Shown: in pieces, positions 46,301 to 54,758 of the stretch
Position numbering within the stretch: the first letter of the stretch is position 1
Layout of the letters: every line of letters begins with the position of its first letter
Assembly: GCF_031598375.1 (NCBI RefSeq)
Contig: NZ_CP123872.1
Location: 2,848,501 to 2,912,500 of the forward strand
DNA: 64,000 nt
Origin: Temperatibacter marinus
GTDB taxonomy: Bacteria; Pseudomonadota; Alphaproteobacteria; Sphingomonadales; Kordiimonadaceae
Direction: 5' to 3'
Notes under the pieces: generated by a model
The model's database searches: none
Told to the model about the DNA's origin: nothing
What the model saw: the letters and a program-made list of their open reading frames with translations, nothing else
Made by a program: the position numbers and the translations under genes

Positions 46301-46914
46301 ATATTCGCGGTGCAGGAAACCTGCTCGGTGATCAACAATCTGGTCAGATACGAGAAGTCGGTGTTGAATTATATCAAAAAATGCTTGAAGAAGCTGTCTC
46401 TGAGGTAAAAGCTGGTAGCAGTGACTGGGAAGAAGAGCTTGGGGAATGGTCGCCAACAATTAATCTGGGCGCGACTGTCATGATCCCAGAGCATTATGTG
46501 CCTGATTTAACACAGCGAATGTCTCTCTATCGCCGCCTGGCTGATCTTGATACACGAGAAGATGTGGATGCATTTTGTGCTGAGATGATTGACAGATTTG
46601 GAAAATTACCCAGTGAAGTTAAACAATTAGCGGCCATCATGATCATTAAGGGATATTGTAAATCCGCAGGTATCGCTAAACTAGAAGCTGGACCCAAAGG
46701 TTTTGTCATTACATTTAGAAATAACAAATACGCGAATCCTGCTGGGCTTGTAGATTTTATCAGCAGTATGGGCAAATCTGCAAAAATTAGAGCAGATCAT
46801 TCTCTGGCTCTCTTCACGAAACTTGATAAAATTAGCCAGCGACTACAAACAGTGGCTAAATATACGAAAAAATTAGCGACTCTGGCGACACAAGGACATG
46901 AAAAACCGCATTAG
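43399..46914 (+). CDS. mfd: transcription-repair coupling factor Mfd
   Basis: Mfd is the translocase that displaces stalled RNA polymerase and recruits UvrA. The 1171-residue protein has the N-terminal UvrB-like domains (LVFPAWDCLPYDRVSPHND; GEFAVRGGLIDLYPSGY), the RNA polymerase interaction domain (LSAGDYVVHSQHGIGQFDGL, about 495-514), helicase motifs (CGDVGFGKTEVALRAAF; LLIIDEEQHFGV; TLTATPIPRTLQMA), STTIIESGIDIASANTM, QLYQIRGRVGRS, and the C-terminal TRCF domain. The length and order are normal. Confidence 0.97.
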   Translation: MSLTQLYLEDRFSYTLAGVAPGYDSLLLGQFAHEKYTKDKGLHLHLCADDNHLWELKETLSFFAPEVKILVFPAWDCLPYDRVSPHNDVSAQRLKCLSDLALYKLTSPTIVLATVNAASQRVPAADFIKNSSLVIELGSELSMNHVANFLSYHGYNRSSQVAEAGEFAVRGGLIDLYPSGYSQPIRIDFFGDEIDSIRTFDPLDQRTTGKVKRLRLTPVGEYALDEESIKRFRRNYVNSFGPSKNDALYESISEGIKHKGAEHWLPLFHDNLETLFDYIGDATLSLAAQVDEVASERFDAIQDYYQARVEAKEIAAKDKKSNLPLYHPIQPQALYIQNEEWEECLERFSPLRLSVFKEPESPSVRAIDVVKGRDFAAERNSKDINVYDALKEHVDTLIELKKRVVFACYSAGSADRMEGVLRDHGIGPTGIAETWEDIRTSNKKLIALAVLPLSNGFESEDLAVITEQDVLGDRLIRKSKRQKKADNFLTEASGLSAGDYVVHSQHGIGQFDGLETVKVSGAAHDCLRLVYAGGDKLFVPVENIEMLSRYGSEETSPQLDKLGGVAWQARKARMTKKVREMAGELIKLAAERELRQGESISPTEGVYEEFCARFPYTETDDQLRTIGDVIHDLGSGRPMDRLVCGDVGFGKTEVALRAAFVAAMSGLQVAIVAPTTLLARQHYMTFTERFKGLPIRIGQLSRLVKGKEATRVKDELRKGQLDIIIGTHALLGSGIDFPNLGLLIIDEEQHFGVAHKEKLKKLKSNVHVLTLTATPIPRTLQMAMTGIRDLSIIATPPVDRLAVRTFVMPFDPVVVREAFLREHYRGGQSFYVCPRVADLDEAAEFLKEFVPEVKYVVAHGQMPPGQIEDVMTAFYEGQYDVLLSTTIIESGIDIASANTMVVHRADMFGLAQLYQIRGRVGRSKIRAYAYLTTPANRRLTDTAERRLHVLQQLDTLGAGFNLASHDLDIRGAGNLLGDQQSGQIREVGVELYQKMLEEAVSEVKAGSSDWEEELGEWSPTINLGATVMIPEHYVPDLTQRMSLYRRLADLDTREDVDAFCAEMIDRFGKLPSEVKQLAAIMIIKGYCKSAGIAKLEAGPKGFVITFRNNKYANPAGLVDFISSMGKSAKIRADHSLALFTKLDKISQRLQTVAKYTKKLATLATQGHEKPH

Positions 46915-46942
46915 ATTGCGGTAAACACCCCCTAGCCTGCTC

Positions 46943-48526
46943 CTAGCCTGCGGCACGGGCGCGTGCAGGTGTCAAATTCGGGGAAGGCTTTCCGTAATAA
47001 TATCCTTGGCCGTAGTTCACACCGATCTTGGTGAGCAAATCAGCATGTTCTTTAGTTTCCACCCATTCTGCAACAGTTTCTACACCGATCTGTTGACACA
47101 GTGTCGCCATTGACATCAAGAAGGCCCGTGTGGTCTTGTCCTTCACTGCATCTCTGACATATTCGCCGTCAATCTTAACGCCGTCCACGACCAATTGCTT
47201 AAGGTATTGGAAGCCAGATGCCCCCGCCCCAAAATCATCAAGATAGACACGGAAACCAAGGGCGCGAATTTTTTCAAGAACCTTGTTCAAACCCTCTAGG
47301 TCAGTGATTTTTGCAGATTCAGTGACTTCAAGAGACAAGTTACGGGCAAGAGAAGGTGCATTTTTTAATTCTTCGACCAAATTATCTAGGAAAGCTGCAT
47401 TGGATAGAGATTTGCCTGATAAGTTAACGGCAATCTTAGGTGCTGAGGCCATTCCCATCTTTGGTTTTATGAGGCCAATAGCTCGTTTTAAAATCGCATG
47501 GTCAAAATCCATAATCAATCCCACATCTTCTGCGAAACAAATCATCTCAAATTGATTGACATTAACCCCCTTGAGATCAAACCGACACAAGGCTTCGAAA
47601 TGATGTGTTGTGCCACTCTGTAGGGAAACAATTGGCTGATAAACAAAATTAAAGTCACCAGCATTCAGCATATCTCTGAATTTTGTTACTTTTGTTGTCG
47701 TTTCCTGAATTAAGTCTGATCCTTCAGATTTAAATGTCTGCATATCAAAATTTTGATTGTCTTCCGCAAATTGTTGCAAGGAAAATACCAAAGCTTTCAT
47801 GCCGTCTTCATCGCCCTCTTCTGAGATTTTTGAAGCATCGATAGACGCAGAATTTAAATTAACACCTGTGGCTTTGCTCAGATTATCAGAGATTAATTTA
47901 TCAGATTCACCTGACTCGCCCTTTTCATGAACAAGAGCAAATTTACTTTCCGTTAGTTTTGCAGCAGAGTTCCCGCCAACCGAGAAGGATTTTAAGAATT
48001 TTTCGACTTCCTTCTGTTTTCCTGACGTAAGCTCGTTAATGTCGCTTTCTAGAACTGTCACCATTAAATTTTCTTCAGTTCCGGCCGTTTTCTGAAGTAA
48101 TTTATCTAAGCGATTAAAAAATTTATCTTTTCGTTCATTGTCTGTCAGTTCGTCTTCTTCATCTTCATCAAGGCCAAGACGGTAAGGATACGAGAGCGCA
48201 AGATAGGTAATGTCTGCATACATAGGTAAGCGGCCAGCAAACATGGCAAATTCTTTTCTATTATCAGGATCAAGTCCGCAAGAAATCATGATAGGACCAA
48301 TTCGAGATGCTTTATCAAGCCCTGCCATCGTCAAATCAAACATGGACATATCTTGCTCAGACACTAACGCCGAAAGCGGTTTGCCCATCACGACGCTGTC
48401 GTCTTCACTTGCAAGGATACTGATAGCCCCGTCAGCATTCAAGACATTTAATTTTGTATCCACTTCCAGAAGGACATCCCCCACAGTGAAGGCAAATCCT
48501 AAAAATCTATCTGGCACTTTTGACAT
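46943..48526 (-). CDS. PAS-degenerate GGDEF-EAL c-di-GMP phosphodiesterase
   Basis: The 527-residue protein has a PAS-like N-terminus (about 10-110), a GGDEF-like domain whose motif has decayed (AAKLTESKFALVH, about 195-208), and an EAL domain (about 285-520). The EAL domain keeps the metal and catalytic residues: FEALCRF, IAVNLSGKSL, LEVTES, YLDDFGAG, KIDGEY and WVET. It is therefore expected to hydrolyse c-di-GMP to pGpG. The same domain order occurs in the decayed protein at 31044-32564. It faces mfd, 29 bases apart. No membrane segment is visible, so it is probably cytosolic. Confidence 0.85.
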   Translation of the reverse strand: MSKVPDRFLGFAFTVGDVLLEVDTKLNVLNADGAISILASEDDSVVMGKPLSALVSEQDMSMFDLTMAGLDKASRIGPIMISCGLDPDNRKEFAMFAGRLPMYADITYLALSYPYRLGLDEDEEDELTDNERKDKFFNRLDKLLQKTAGTEENLMVTVLESDINELTSGKQKEVEKFLKSFSVGGNSAAKLTESKFALVHEKGESGESDKLISDNLSKATGVNLNSASIDASKISEEGDEDGMKALVFSLQQFAEDNQNFDMQTFKSEGSDLIQETTTKVTKFRDMLNAGDFNFVYQPIVSLQSGTTHHFEALCRFDLKGVNVNQFEMICFAEDVGLIMDFDHAILKRAIGLIKPKMGMASAPKIAVNLSGKSLSNAAFLDNLVEELKNAPSLARNLSLEVTESAKITDLEGLNKVLEKIRALGFRVYLDDFGAGASGFQYLKQLVVDGVKIDGEYVRDAVKDKTTRAFLMSMATLCQQIGVETVAEWVETKEHADLLTKIGVNYGQGYYYGKPSPNLTPARARAAG

Positions 48527-48570
48527 AGTGACCCCTAAGTTCTCTGTCTCATCGTTTTTGTGGGATGATT

Positions 48571-49194
48571 TTATGCCTGAACTGACTGAATTGTTTGTAT
48601 TATTTTATCTGCAGGTTCTGCACCAACGAGAGAAAGCTTTTGATCAAAAATATATACTGGCACACCCGTCACCCCAATTGAACGTGCATAGTCAATTTCT
48701 TTTTTAATCATATCCACATCTTGAGTATTGGCAAATAGTTTTTCAACTATTCCTTCATCCATCCCTGATTTTACAGCAATACTGGTTAACAATTCCTTAT
48801 CACTTACTAATTTACATTGTTCAAAATAAGCCTTCATGATTGCATCTGTGACTTCATCCTGACATCCTGCCCCTTTTGACCATTTTATTAATCTATGGGC
48901 ATCCATACTGTTTCCAATCAGACAGTCACTTTCAAAATCAAAGTGAATGCCTAATTCATGACCGCGAGACGTTAAATGCGAGCGCATTTGTTGTAACTGA
49001 GGACTATTTCCAAATTTACGTCGATAATAGGTTGCCCTGTCTACGCCTTCTGCCGGCGAATCTGGCGAGAGCTGGTAAGGTCTATATGTTACATTAAACT
49101 GCTCTCGGCCTAACGCCTCAAGCGCCTTATCTAATTCCTTTTTGCCCAGGTAACACCAAGGACATACCACATCGATAATCACGTCAATATTCAT
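48571..49194 (-). CDS. DsbA-family (FrnE-like) thiol oxidoreductase
   Basis: The 207-residue protein has a thioredoxin fold with CxxC as DVVCPWCYLGKKEL (Cys11, Cys14) at the very start, and RPYQLSPDSPAEGVDRATYYRRKFG soon after. GVTGVPVYIFDQKLSLVGA supplies the cis-Pro loop. There is no signal peptide, as usual for the FrnE/2-hydroxychromene-isomerase-like group, so it is cytoplasmic. The substrate is unknown. It is transcribed in the same direction as the EAL gene and divergent from the mini-protein at 49275. Confidence 0.85.
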   Translation of the reverse strand: MNIDVIIDVVCPWCYLGKKELDKALEALGREQFNVTYRPYQLSPDSPAEGVDRATYYRRKFGNSPQLQQMRSHLTSRGHELGIHFDFESDCLIGNSMDAHRLIKWSKGAGCQDEVTDAIMKAYFEQCKLVSDKELLTSIAVKSGMDEGIVEKLFANTQDVDMIKKEIDYARSIGVTGVPVYIFDQKLSLVGAEPADKIIQTIQSVQA

Positions 49195-49274
49195 AGATTA
49201 ATCTCTAAAATTTTAATTGTCTTTTGCTTTACCACTACCGTAGCCTTATGATTCTGATTAGGAAAGAATATAGT

Positions 49275-49499
49275 ATGATCAAAACAGTTACACAATCCCT
49301 CACAGGCCTTATGCAAGCTGAGAAAAAGGCGGCAGAGGCGAGCTCCAAGATCGTTACAATTAACGACCCTGAAAGTGATGCTTCACTGAGCCAAAGTATC
49401 ATAGACCTCAAAACTGCCGAAACAGAAGTCAAAGCCAATGCTATCGTCTTAAGAACATCCAGCGATATGCTGGGTGAATTAATTGACGAACTCGCTTAA
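49275..49499 (+). CDS. 74-residue flagellar rod-tail-like mini-protein
   Basis: ATG 49275 is chosen over ATG-like starts upstream because the helical protein begins there (MIKTVTQSLTGLMQAEKKAAEASSKIV in two pieces). Residues about 36-72 (SLSQSIIDLKTAETEVKANAI, then VLRTSSDMLGELIDEL) closely resemble the C-terminal helix of FlgC/FlgG-type rod and hook proteins, which ends xNxxxxxTxDEMLGxLLDL. The N-terminal SLTGLMQAEKKAAE resembles the Flg_bb_rod helix. It therefore looks like a rod protein with only its two ends left. The known full-length proteins are over 100 residues. The gene overlaps the longest possible moaA reading by 17 bases; the chosen moaA start is at 49534. Confidence 0.55.
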   Translation: MIKTVTQSLTGLMQAEKKAAEASSKIVTINDPESDASLSQSIIDLKTAETEVKANAIVLRTSSDMLGELIDELA

Positions 49500-49533
49500 A
49501 ATAACTTGTAATCACCTGTATGCCGTCTATCTT

Positions 49534-50571
49534 ATGGCTATGCCAGATACTTTTAGCCTTGAATCAATAACGAAAGAACCACTCATCGACAGCCTTGGGC
49601 GACAGATATCCTATTTGCGTCTGTCCGTCACTGATCGGTGTGATTTTAGATGCCAATATTGTATGGCTGAAAAAATGACCTTTCTGCCTAAGAAAGATGT
49701 TCTCTCTCTTGAAGAACTTTATCTTATTGCCAAAACCTTTATGGCCTGTGGTATTGACAAAATCCGACTGACTGGCGGTGAGCCCTTAGTGAGACGAGAT
49801 ATTCAAACATTAATTTCTTTGTTAGGGAATCATGTTTCAAAAGGTGATCTAAAAGAGCTAACAATGACAACAAATGGCAGTCAGTTAGGCCAGTATGCGT
49901 CCATGTTAGCTCAAAGCAATGTCAAGAGATTGAATGTCTCACTCGATAGCCTAAATCCAGATAAATTCAAGCATATCACAAGGCGCGGCAGTCTAAAAAA
50001 TGTTCTAAAAGGCATAGACACCGCTGTTGCACAAGATATTCATATTAAAATCAACATGGTCATCATGGGGCAAGAAAATATGGATGATCTCTTGCCTATG
50101 GTTGATTATTGCACTCAAAATAAATTTGATTTGACCCTGATCGAAGCCATGCCGTTAGAAGCTGGTGGTATTGATCGAGCTGCCAATTTTATGCCTTTGT
50201 CTGCCTGTGTTGACCTTATCCAGCAGCAGTATGCGCTTTTGCCTTCTACACATTCCACTGCAGGCCCTGCCCGCTATATGACGATCGATGGGAGCCAGTC
50301 TCGTTTAGGGCTTATCACACCCCTAACACAAAATTTTTGCCAGGGATGCAACAGGATAAGATTAACCTGTACTGGTAAACTTTATCCATGCCTTGGGCAT
50401 GATACGCATCTCGATTTTAGAGAGTTGATCCGCAGCGGGGCCAAGGAAGTCGAACTTGTACAACAGTTACGAGCCATTATTGCCCAAAAACCCGCCGCTC
50501 ATGATTTCGAAATTTCCTCCTCAAAAACAAAATCTGCTACGACAAGGTCCATGAATACAACTGGGGGCTAA
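49534..50571 (+). CDS. moaA: GTP 3',8-cyclase MoaA
   Basis: MoaA is the radical SAM enzyme that begins molybdopterin synthesis from GTP. ATG 49534 is chosen; ATG 49540 or a TTG further up are alternatives. The 345-residue product has the SAM cluster CDFRCQYC (with SVTDRCDFRC), the GGEPLVRRDI block, NVSLDSLNP, the second cluster CQGCNRIRLTCTGKLYPC and the conserved C-terminal Gly-Gly (MNTTGG). No other moa gene is adjacent; it lies between the flagellar-like mini-protein and nadK. Confidence 0.95.
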   Translation: MAMPDTFSLESITKEPLIDSLGRQISYLRLSVTDRCDFRCQYCMAEKMTFLPKKDVLSLEELYLIAKTFMACGIDKIRLTGGEPLVRRDIQTLISLLGNHVSKGDLKELTMTTNGSQLGQYASMLAQSNVKRLNVSLDSLNPDKFKHITRRGSLKNVLKGIDTAVAQDIHIKINMVIMGQENMDDLLPMVDYCTQNKFDLTLIEAMPLEAGGIDRAANFMPLSACVDLIQQQYALLPSTHSTAGPARYMTIDGSQSRLGLITPLTQNFCQGCNRIRLTCTGKLYPCLGHDTHLDFRELIRSGAKEVELVQQLRAIIAQKPAAHDFEISSSKTKSATTRSMNTTGG

Positions 50572-50641
50572 TTTCTAGAATAAAAAAGAGTAGTTTGATT
50601 TGATTTTCAGGCTATACTGCCTGAAATTTATGAGGCCCTAT

Positions 50642-51400
50642 ATGAAGATAGCTATTTTACATAGTGATACAAAATTGGCAGAAGAGTCTGCAGAAATTCT
50701 ATGCGAGAAATATAATGTTGTTTCTCCAGAGGATGCTGATGTCATCGTTGCTCTTGGCGGGGATGGATTTATGCTTCAATGCTTACATAAAAATCTTTTC
50801 TCTAACAAACCAATCTTTGGCCTTAACAGAGGCACTGTTGGATTCTTAATGAATGACTACGGTGAAAATAACCTCATGGAACGCCTTGAAAAGGCAGATA
50901 AATTTGAACTACATCCACTGAGAATGGTGGCAACAGATGTGCAGGGGCAGGTCCACAGTTATCTGGCCATTAATGAAGTCTCTTTGCTAAGAGAAACGCG
51001 CCAAGCAGCCTCAATGCAAATTATTATTGATGGCAAGCCACGACTTACAAAAATGGTCGGCGATGGCCTTATTGTCTCCACGCCGGCGGGCAGTACAGCC
51101 TATAATCTTTCTGCTCATGGTCCTATCTTGCCTATTGGCTCTAATATGCTTTCAGTGACCCCAATTAGCTGTTTTCGACCGAGACGATGGCGCGGGGCTC
51201 TTATCAGTGAAGATAGTGATATTGAACTCATTATTCGTGATGGGCGAAAAAGGCCTGTTTCAGCAACTGCTGATATGCATGAAGTTCGTGATGTGAAGAA
51301 TGTTCGAATTACCGAAGCAAAGGATGTGACGGTTCATCTACTGTTTGATCCTCACCACAATCTTGATGAACGTATTTTCCTTGAACAATTTGCTGATTAA
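50642..51400 (+). CDS. nadK: NAD kinase
   Basis: NadK phosphorylates NAD to NADP. ATG 50642 is used; an upstream in-frame start at 50600 would pass through a hairpin (50605-50626). The 252-residue protein has the GGDG motif (VALGGDGFMLQCL, about 36-48), NRGTVGFLMN, and VGDGLIVSTPAGSTAYNLSAHGPILP in two pieces. The length is near that of alphaproteobacterial NadK. The gene ends at a strong bidirectional terminator. Confidence 0.95.
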   Translation: MKIAILHSDTKLAEESAEILCEKYNVVSPEDADVIVALGGDGFMLQCLHKNLFSNKPIFGLNRGTVGFLMNDYGENNLMERLEKADKFELHPLRMVATDVQGQVHSYLAINEVSLLRETRQAASMQIIIDGKPRLTKMVGDGLIVSTPAGSTAYNLSAHGPILPIGSNMLSVTPISCFRPRRWRGALISEDSDIELIIRDGRKRPVSATADMHEVRDVKNVRITEAKDVTVHLLFDPHHNLDERIFLEQFAD

Positions 51401-51431
51401 AAAAAGCCTCAGGATCCTCCTGAGGCTTTCT
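51401..51431. terminator. bidirectional terminator between nadK and the PAS kinase
   Basis: An 11-bp stem (51404-51414 with 51418-51428) with A before and T after serves nadK on the plus strand and the PAS histidine kinase on the minus strand. Confidence 0.85.
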
Positions 51432-51453
51432 CATTCATCATACGTCAAATCAT

Positions 51454-53175
51454 TTAGATGAAATCAATATCATCATCATCATAATCACTAGCAAGCGGGA
51501 GTAAGACCGTAAAGCGTGAGCCCTTGCCCTCTTCACTCGATAATTTAATCTTCCCGCTCATTGCCTCAGCTAGGCCACGACAAATATGCAAACCCATCCC
51601 AATTCCATTTTGGCGTCTTGCATAAAGATCATCGGTAACTTGTTGAAATTTATCAAAAATTCTTTCTTGATCATGGACAGAAATCCCAATTCCAGAGTCC
51701 CAAACCGTGATAGCAAGATGCTCACAAGCCGCAGGATCAACATTGATACCTATACGGCCACCGTCGCCTGTAAATTTCACAGCATTGTTGAGTAGATTGA
51801 TCATAATTTGGAGAACACGTTTTTCATCCGCCAAGATATGAAGGTCTGGATCAATGCCTTGAATTTCAAATTCAATAGACTTTTCTCTAGCTTGACCGGC
51901 AACAAAATTACTGGCTCTTGACACAACACTATGCACAGAGACAGCTGTAGTGGACAGACTGAGGGCACCGCTTTCCAACAAAGTCACATCCATAATATCT
52001 GTAATAAGAGACTGAAGATGAACACCCGCAGAATGGATGTCTTCCGCATAACTACGATACTCATCATTCAGAGTGCCAAATTTTTGACCAATGAAGGATT
52101 CAGCAAAACCAATAATTGCATTCAAAGGTGTTTTGAGCTCATGACTCATGGTTGCGAGGAAATCATTTTTCGTTTTCAACGCATCCTTGGCCGCTTTTGT
52201 GGTCACATCTAAAGCAATATTATTTCTAGTCAGATCAGCGAGAGTGTCCTCAAGACGCTGTTTTTCTAGTTTGACTTTTTCCGCTTGCTCGTATCGCTCG
52301 GTGACGTCCTTACCGACACCACGGTATCCTTGGAATTCACCAGACTGGCGATCAAAAACAGGAACACCTGACATGTGGAAACATTGTTCCAATCCATTAT
52401 AATCTTTAATGATGAAAAGCTGGTCACGGAATGGCTTTTTCATTGCGATTGCTTCAAGACCTTCATCACTGCCTTCCATGTTGGCTTTAAATTCTCCAAA
52501 TTGCTCTAATTTTGATCCTATAAACATCATAGCAGGCTGCCCGACGACAGCTGTAAATCGATTTGAAAGCGTCTTTACTTTCATCTCTTCACTAAGCTCC
52601 CACATCCAATCAGATCCTGCGCGTGCAAAGTCTTGATAGCGGGCATGAATATTCTTTGAATCCTCAACAGCTTTCGTCAGATTTGTAATGTCTTCATATG
52701 TTCCAGCAATGGCGATAATATCACCACGTGCATTACAAACTGGCATGTGACGTCCTTGGAAAACAAACTGCTTCCCTCGGATCGTCAAGGTTTCTTCTGC
52801 TTTAACAGTCGACTGGCTTGCAAGCACATCTTGAATAATTGGCTGCATGGTCGGTGCCGGCATCTTATTCATTATTTGCAAGGGACCCGGACTAAGACTA
52901 ACGTCGCCCATGACATCGGCTAACTCTTGGAACTTTTCATTCACATGCAAAAGCATGCCGTCCACAGAGGTCACATAAACTGGCAAGCTGTTGTCGACAA
53001 TTAAATGATCAAGAAAGCCAGATACTTGCGTATTCGCAGGCACTGCATGGACAGCAGCCTTGCGAATGGAAGCACCAAAAGCAGAATCTTGTTCTTGTTG
53101 ATCTGATAATCCTGCCTGATTTTGCAATTCTGCAAACCTTAACAGTTGACCTTTTGCTTTATTAATATCTGACAT
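51454..53175 (-). CDS. PAS-domain sensor histidine kinase
   Basis: The 573-residue protein has two PAS-like domains (about 60-170 and 178-295), a HisKA domain with the phosphorylated His345 (ATMSHELKTPLNAIIGFAESF in pieces), and a HATPase domain with the N box (INLLNNAVKF), DSGIGISVHDQERIFDKF and GMGLHICRGLAEAMSG. There is no membrane segment, so it is a soluble kinase sensing an internal signal or a bound ligand. No response regulator is adjacent; DivK, PleD or the HPt/pseudo-receiver are possible partners by analogy with PleC/DivJ-type kinases, but nothing here proves it. DUF2336 follows upstream on the same strand, 61 bases away. Confidence 0.88.
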   Translation of the reverse strand: MSDINKAKGQLLRFAELQNQAGLSDQQEQDSAFGASIRKAAVHAVPANTQVSGFLDHLIVDNSLPVYVTSVDGMLLHVNEKFQELADVMGDVSLSPGPLQIMNKMPAPTMQPIIQDVLASQSTVKAEETLTIRGKQFVFQGRHMPVCNARGDIIAIAGTYEDITNLTKAVEDSKNIHARYQDFARAGSDWMWELSEEMKVKTLSNRFTAVVGQPAMMFIGSKLEQFGEFKANMEGSDEGLEAIAMKKPFRDQLFIIKDYNGLEQCFHMSGVPVFDRQSGEFQGYRGVGKDVTERYEQAEKVKLEKQRLEDTLADLTRNNIALDVTTKAAKDALKTKNDFLATMSHELKTPLNAIIGFAESFIGQKFGTLNDEYRSYAEDIHSAGVHLQSLITDIMDVTLLESGALSLSTTAVSVHSVVSRASNFVAGQAREKSIEFEIQGIDPDLHILADEKRVLQIMINLLNNAVKFTGDGGRIGINVDPAACEHLAITVWDSGIGISVHDQERIFDKFQQVTDDLYARRQNGIGMGLHICRGLAEAMSGKIKLSSEEGKGSRFTVLLPLASDYDDDDIDFI

Positions 53176-53236
53176 AAAAACCCTCCCCAGGGTAACACGG
53201 CACTACGTGTTTATGCATTTCTATTCCAACCCAATA

Positions 53237-54358
53237 CTAACTAACTTTATCTAATTCCTCGATCGCTTGCTGATAAGAGCTCTCCCGTTGCCAGACCTGC
53301 AAAGCACCCTTTGCACTCTGGACAGAAATTCGATCAAATAAATCCAATACTTCTTTAATGACCCCCGGAGACTTAGCCCGCGATCCACCTTCTCGTGCTT
53401 GCACAATCACAAGATACATACTTGTGAACTGAGCCCGATCAAGATCAATGGCCCTGCACAAAACAGCAAAGCTTTCGCCCCCTTTATCAGAGAAAACCCG
53501 CCATGCTGTTTGAAAATCAATTGATCCTAACTGAGCAAGTCCAGCAACAAAAACAGCAACACGTTGCTGCTTAAACGCAGAAATAAGAAATTGAGAGGTT
53601 AACTCTCCATTTTCATGCATCCGCCGAACAAGTCGCTGAGCTTTCACATAGGCATTAGTTTCTTCTTCAACATCAGACATCACTGTAAGCGTTGCACGCT
53701 TCATACTTTCTTCAAGCACAATAGGGTCGACATCAAAATCACTGATAATTTTTTTTCTTAGAGCTGCCGAAACCCACCAGTACATTTTATAGGCTAGATC
53801 TCCAGGCAGATCAGATCTTTGAACAAGAGGTTCTTGAAAGCGATCAACACGGCGCGATTCAATAACTAGATATTCCATGGCGCGTTTCGATAGTTGAGCA
53901 TCGTGGTTATTCAACAAACTTTCCACAACATCTTCGTCACCATATTCAACGAGTGCATCTGTCAACTGCTCGGAGAGCTCCTCACGCATCGTGATTGAGA
54001 GACGGTGTTCATCAGTGCGCATGCGCACAATCTCAATAAGATCCGGATCTTTCAGCAGATCACTGCTCTCTAGAAGAGGCCGGGCTATCTCAATCTCGTC
54101 GTTTGCCAAGAGGTTAACAATTTCTGGCAAGTCAACCTGCCCGCGCAGCAAGGATTCAGAAAGCTCCTTACGCACATCTTTCTCCACTTGAGAAATCAAT
54201 TTCGCGAGAATATCCGACATCAGTGCGCGCTCGTGATCAGTCAACCGACCATCATCCGATAGGAACATATCAGTGATATTCTCAAAGAGACGCGTTCTGG
54301 CCGCAACAGATTTACTCTGCGCCAATGTCAGCATTTCCATAATGCGATCACTTGCCAT
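53237..54358 (-). CDS. DUF2336 family protein
   Basis: ATG 54358 is used rather than an upstream GTG. The 373-residue all-helical protein matches the alphaproteobacterial DUF2336 pattern: RTRLFENITDMFLSDDGRLTDHERALMSDILAKLI in pieces near the start, HEAT-like repeats through the middle (ANDEIEIARPLLESSDLL, MRTDEHRLSITMREELSEQL, LLNNHDAQLSKRAMEYLV), and a C-terminal VFDL-like helical part. Its biochemical role is not known. It lies directly upstream of the PAS kinase on the same strand, which hints at a shared signalling function. Confidence 0.82.
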   Translation of the reverse strand: MASDRIMEMLTLAQSKSVAARTRLFENITDMFLSDDGRLTDHERALMSDILAKLISQVEKDVRKELSESLLRGQVDLPEIVNLLANDEIEIARPLLESSDLLKDPDLIEIVRMRTDEHRLSITMREELSEQLTDALVEYGDEDVVESLLNNHDAQLSKRAMEYLVIESRRVDRFQEPLVQRSDLPGDLAYKMYWWVSAALRKKIISDFDVDPIVLEESMKRATLTVMSDVEEETNAYVKAQRLVRRMHENGELTSQFLISAFKQQRVAVFVAGLAQLGSIDFQTAWRVFSDKGGESFAVLCRAIDLDRAQFTSMYLVIVQAREGGSRAKSPGVIKEVLDLFDRISVQSAKGALQVWQRESSYQQAIEELDKVS

Positions 54359-54367
54359 TTTCAGCAC

Positions 54368-54758
54368 CCACTATGGCTCAAAAGGAACCACTTTCCAATC
54401 GTTTTAACGACTCACGAGTCGTTTTTCACACACAAATTCCACATCGAAAGTGAAATTTATACCATTACCCACTGGAATCATACGGATTCCAGCCTAAGAA
54501 TCAAGTAATTAGTGTATTTAGTTAAAAATTTATTAAAACAACACTACATATCGAATCAAAAACGAATCTAGAGTCAACATGTTGATTTCCACTCTTATAG
54601 TGCCCTTCCTAAACTCCAATAAAAAAGGGCTGATGTCATCGACACCAGCCCCAAGTCTCTGCATAACGCGCTACCCTATGCAGAGGAAATCAAATAAATT
54701 ACAAGGGAGGGAAACCTGTTTCAAAGAAACATAACTTATTTGACTGTATCTCTATTGA
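54368..54758. other. 390-bp stretch between the DUF2336 and porin genes
   Basis: No gene is visible here. It holds an inverted repeat CTGGAATC/GATTCCAG with a 5-nt spacer (54472-54492), of operator size, upstream of the DUF2336 gene, and the porin terminator at 54621-54651. The rest is AT-rich. Confidence 0.55.
54621..54651 (-). terminator. terminator of the glnK-amtB-porin transcript
   Basis: On the minus strand GGGCTG pairs with CAGCCC (with TGTC/GACA inside), followed by six T. It lies about 110 bases after the porin stop. Confidence 0.7.

Noticed and set aside
50605-50626. Hairpin TTTCAGGC/GCCTGAAA as a moaA terminator
   Set aside because: There is no proper T run after it. It may still affect nadK expression, but I cannot support a terminator call.
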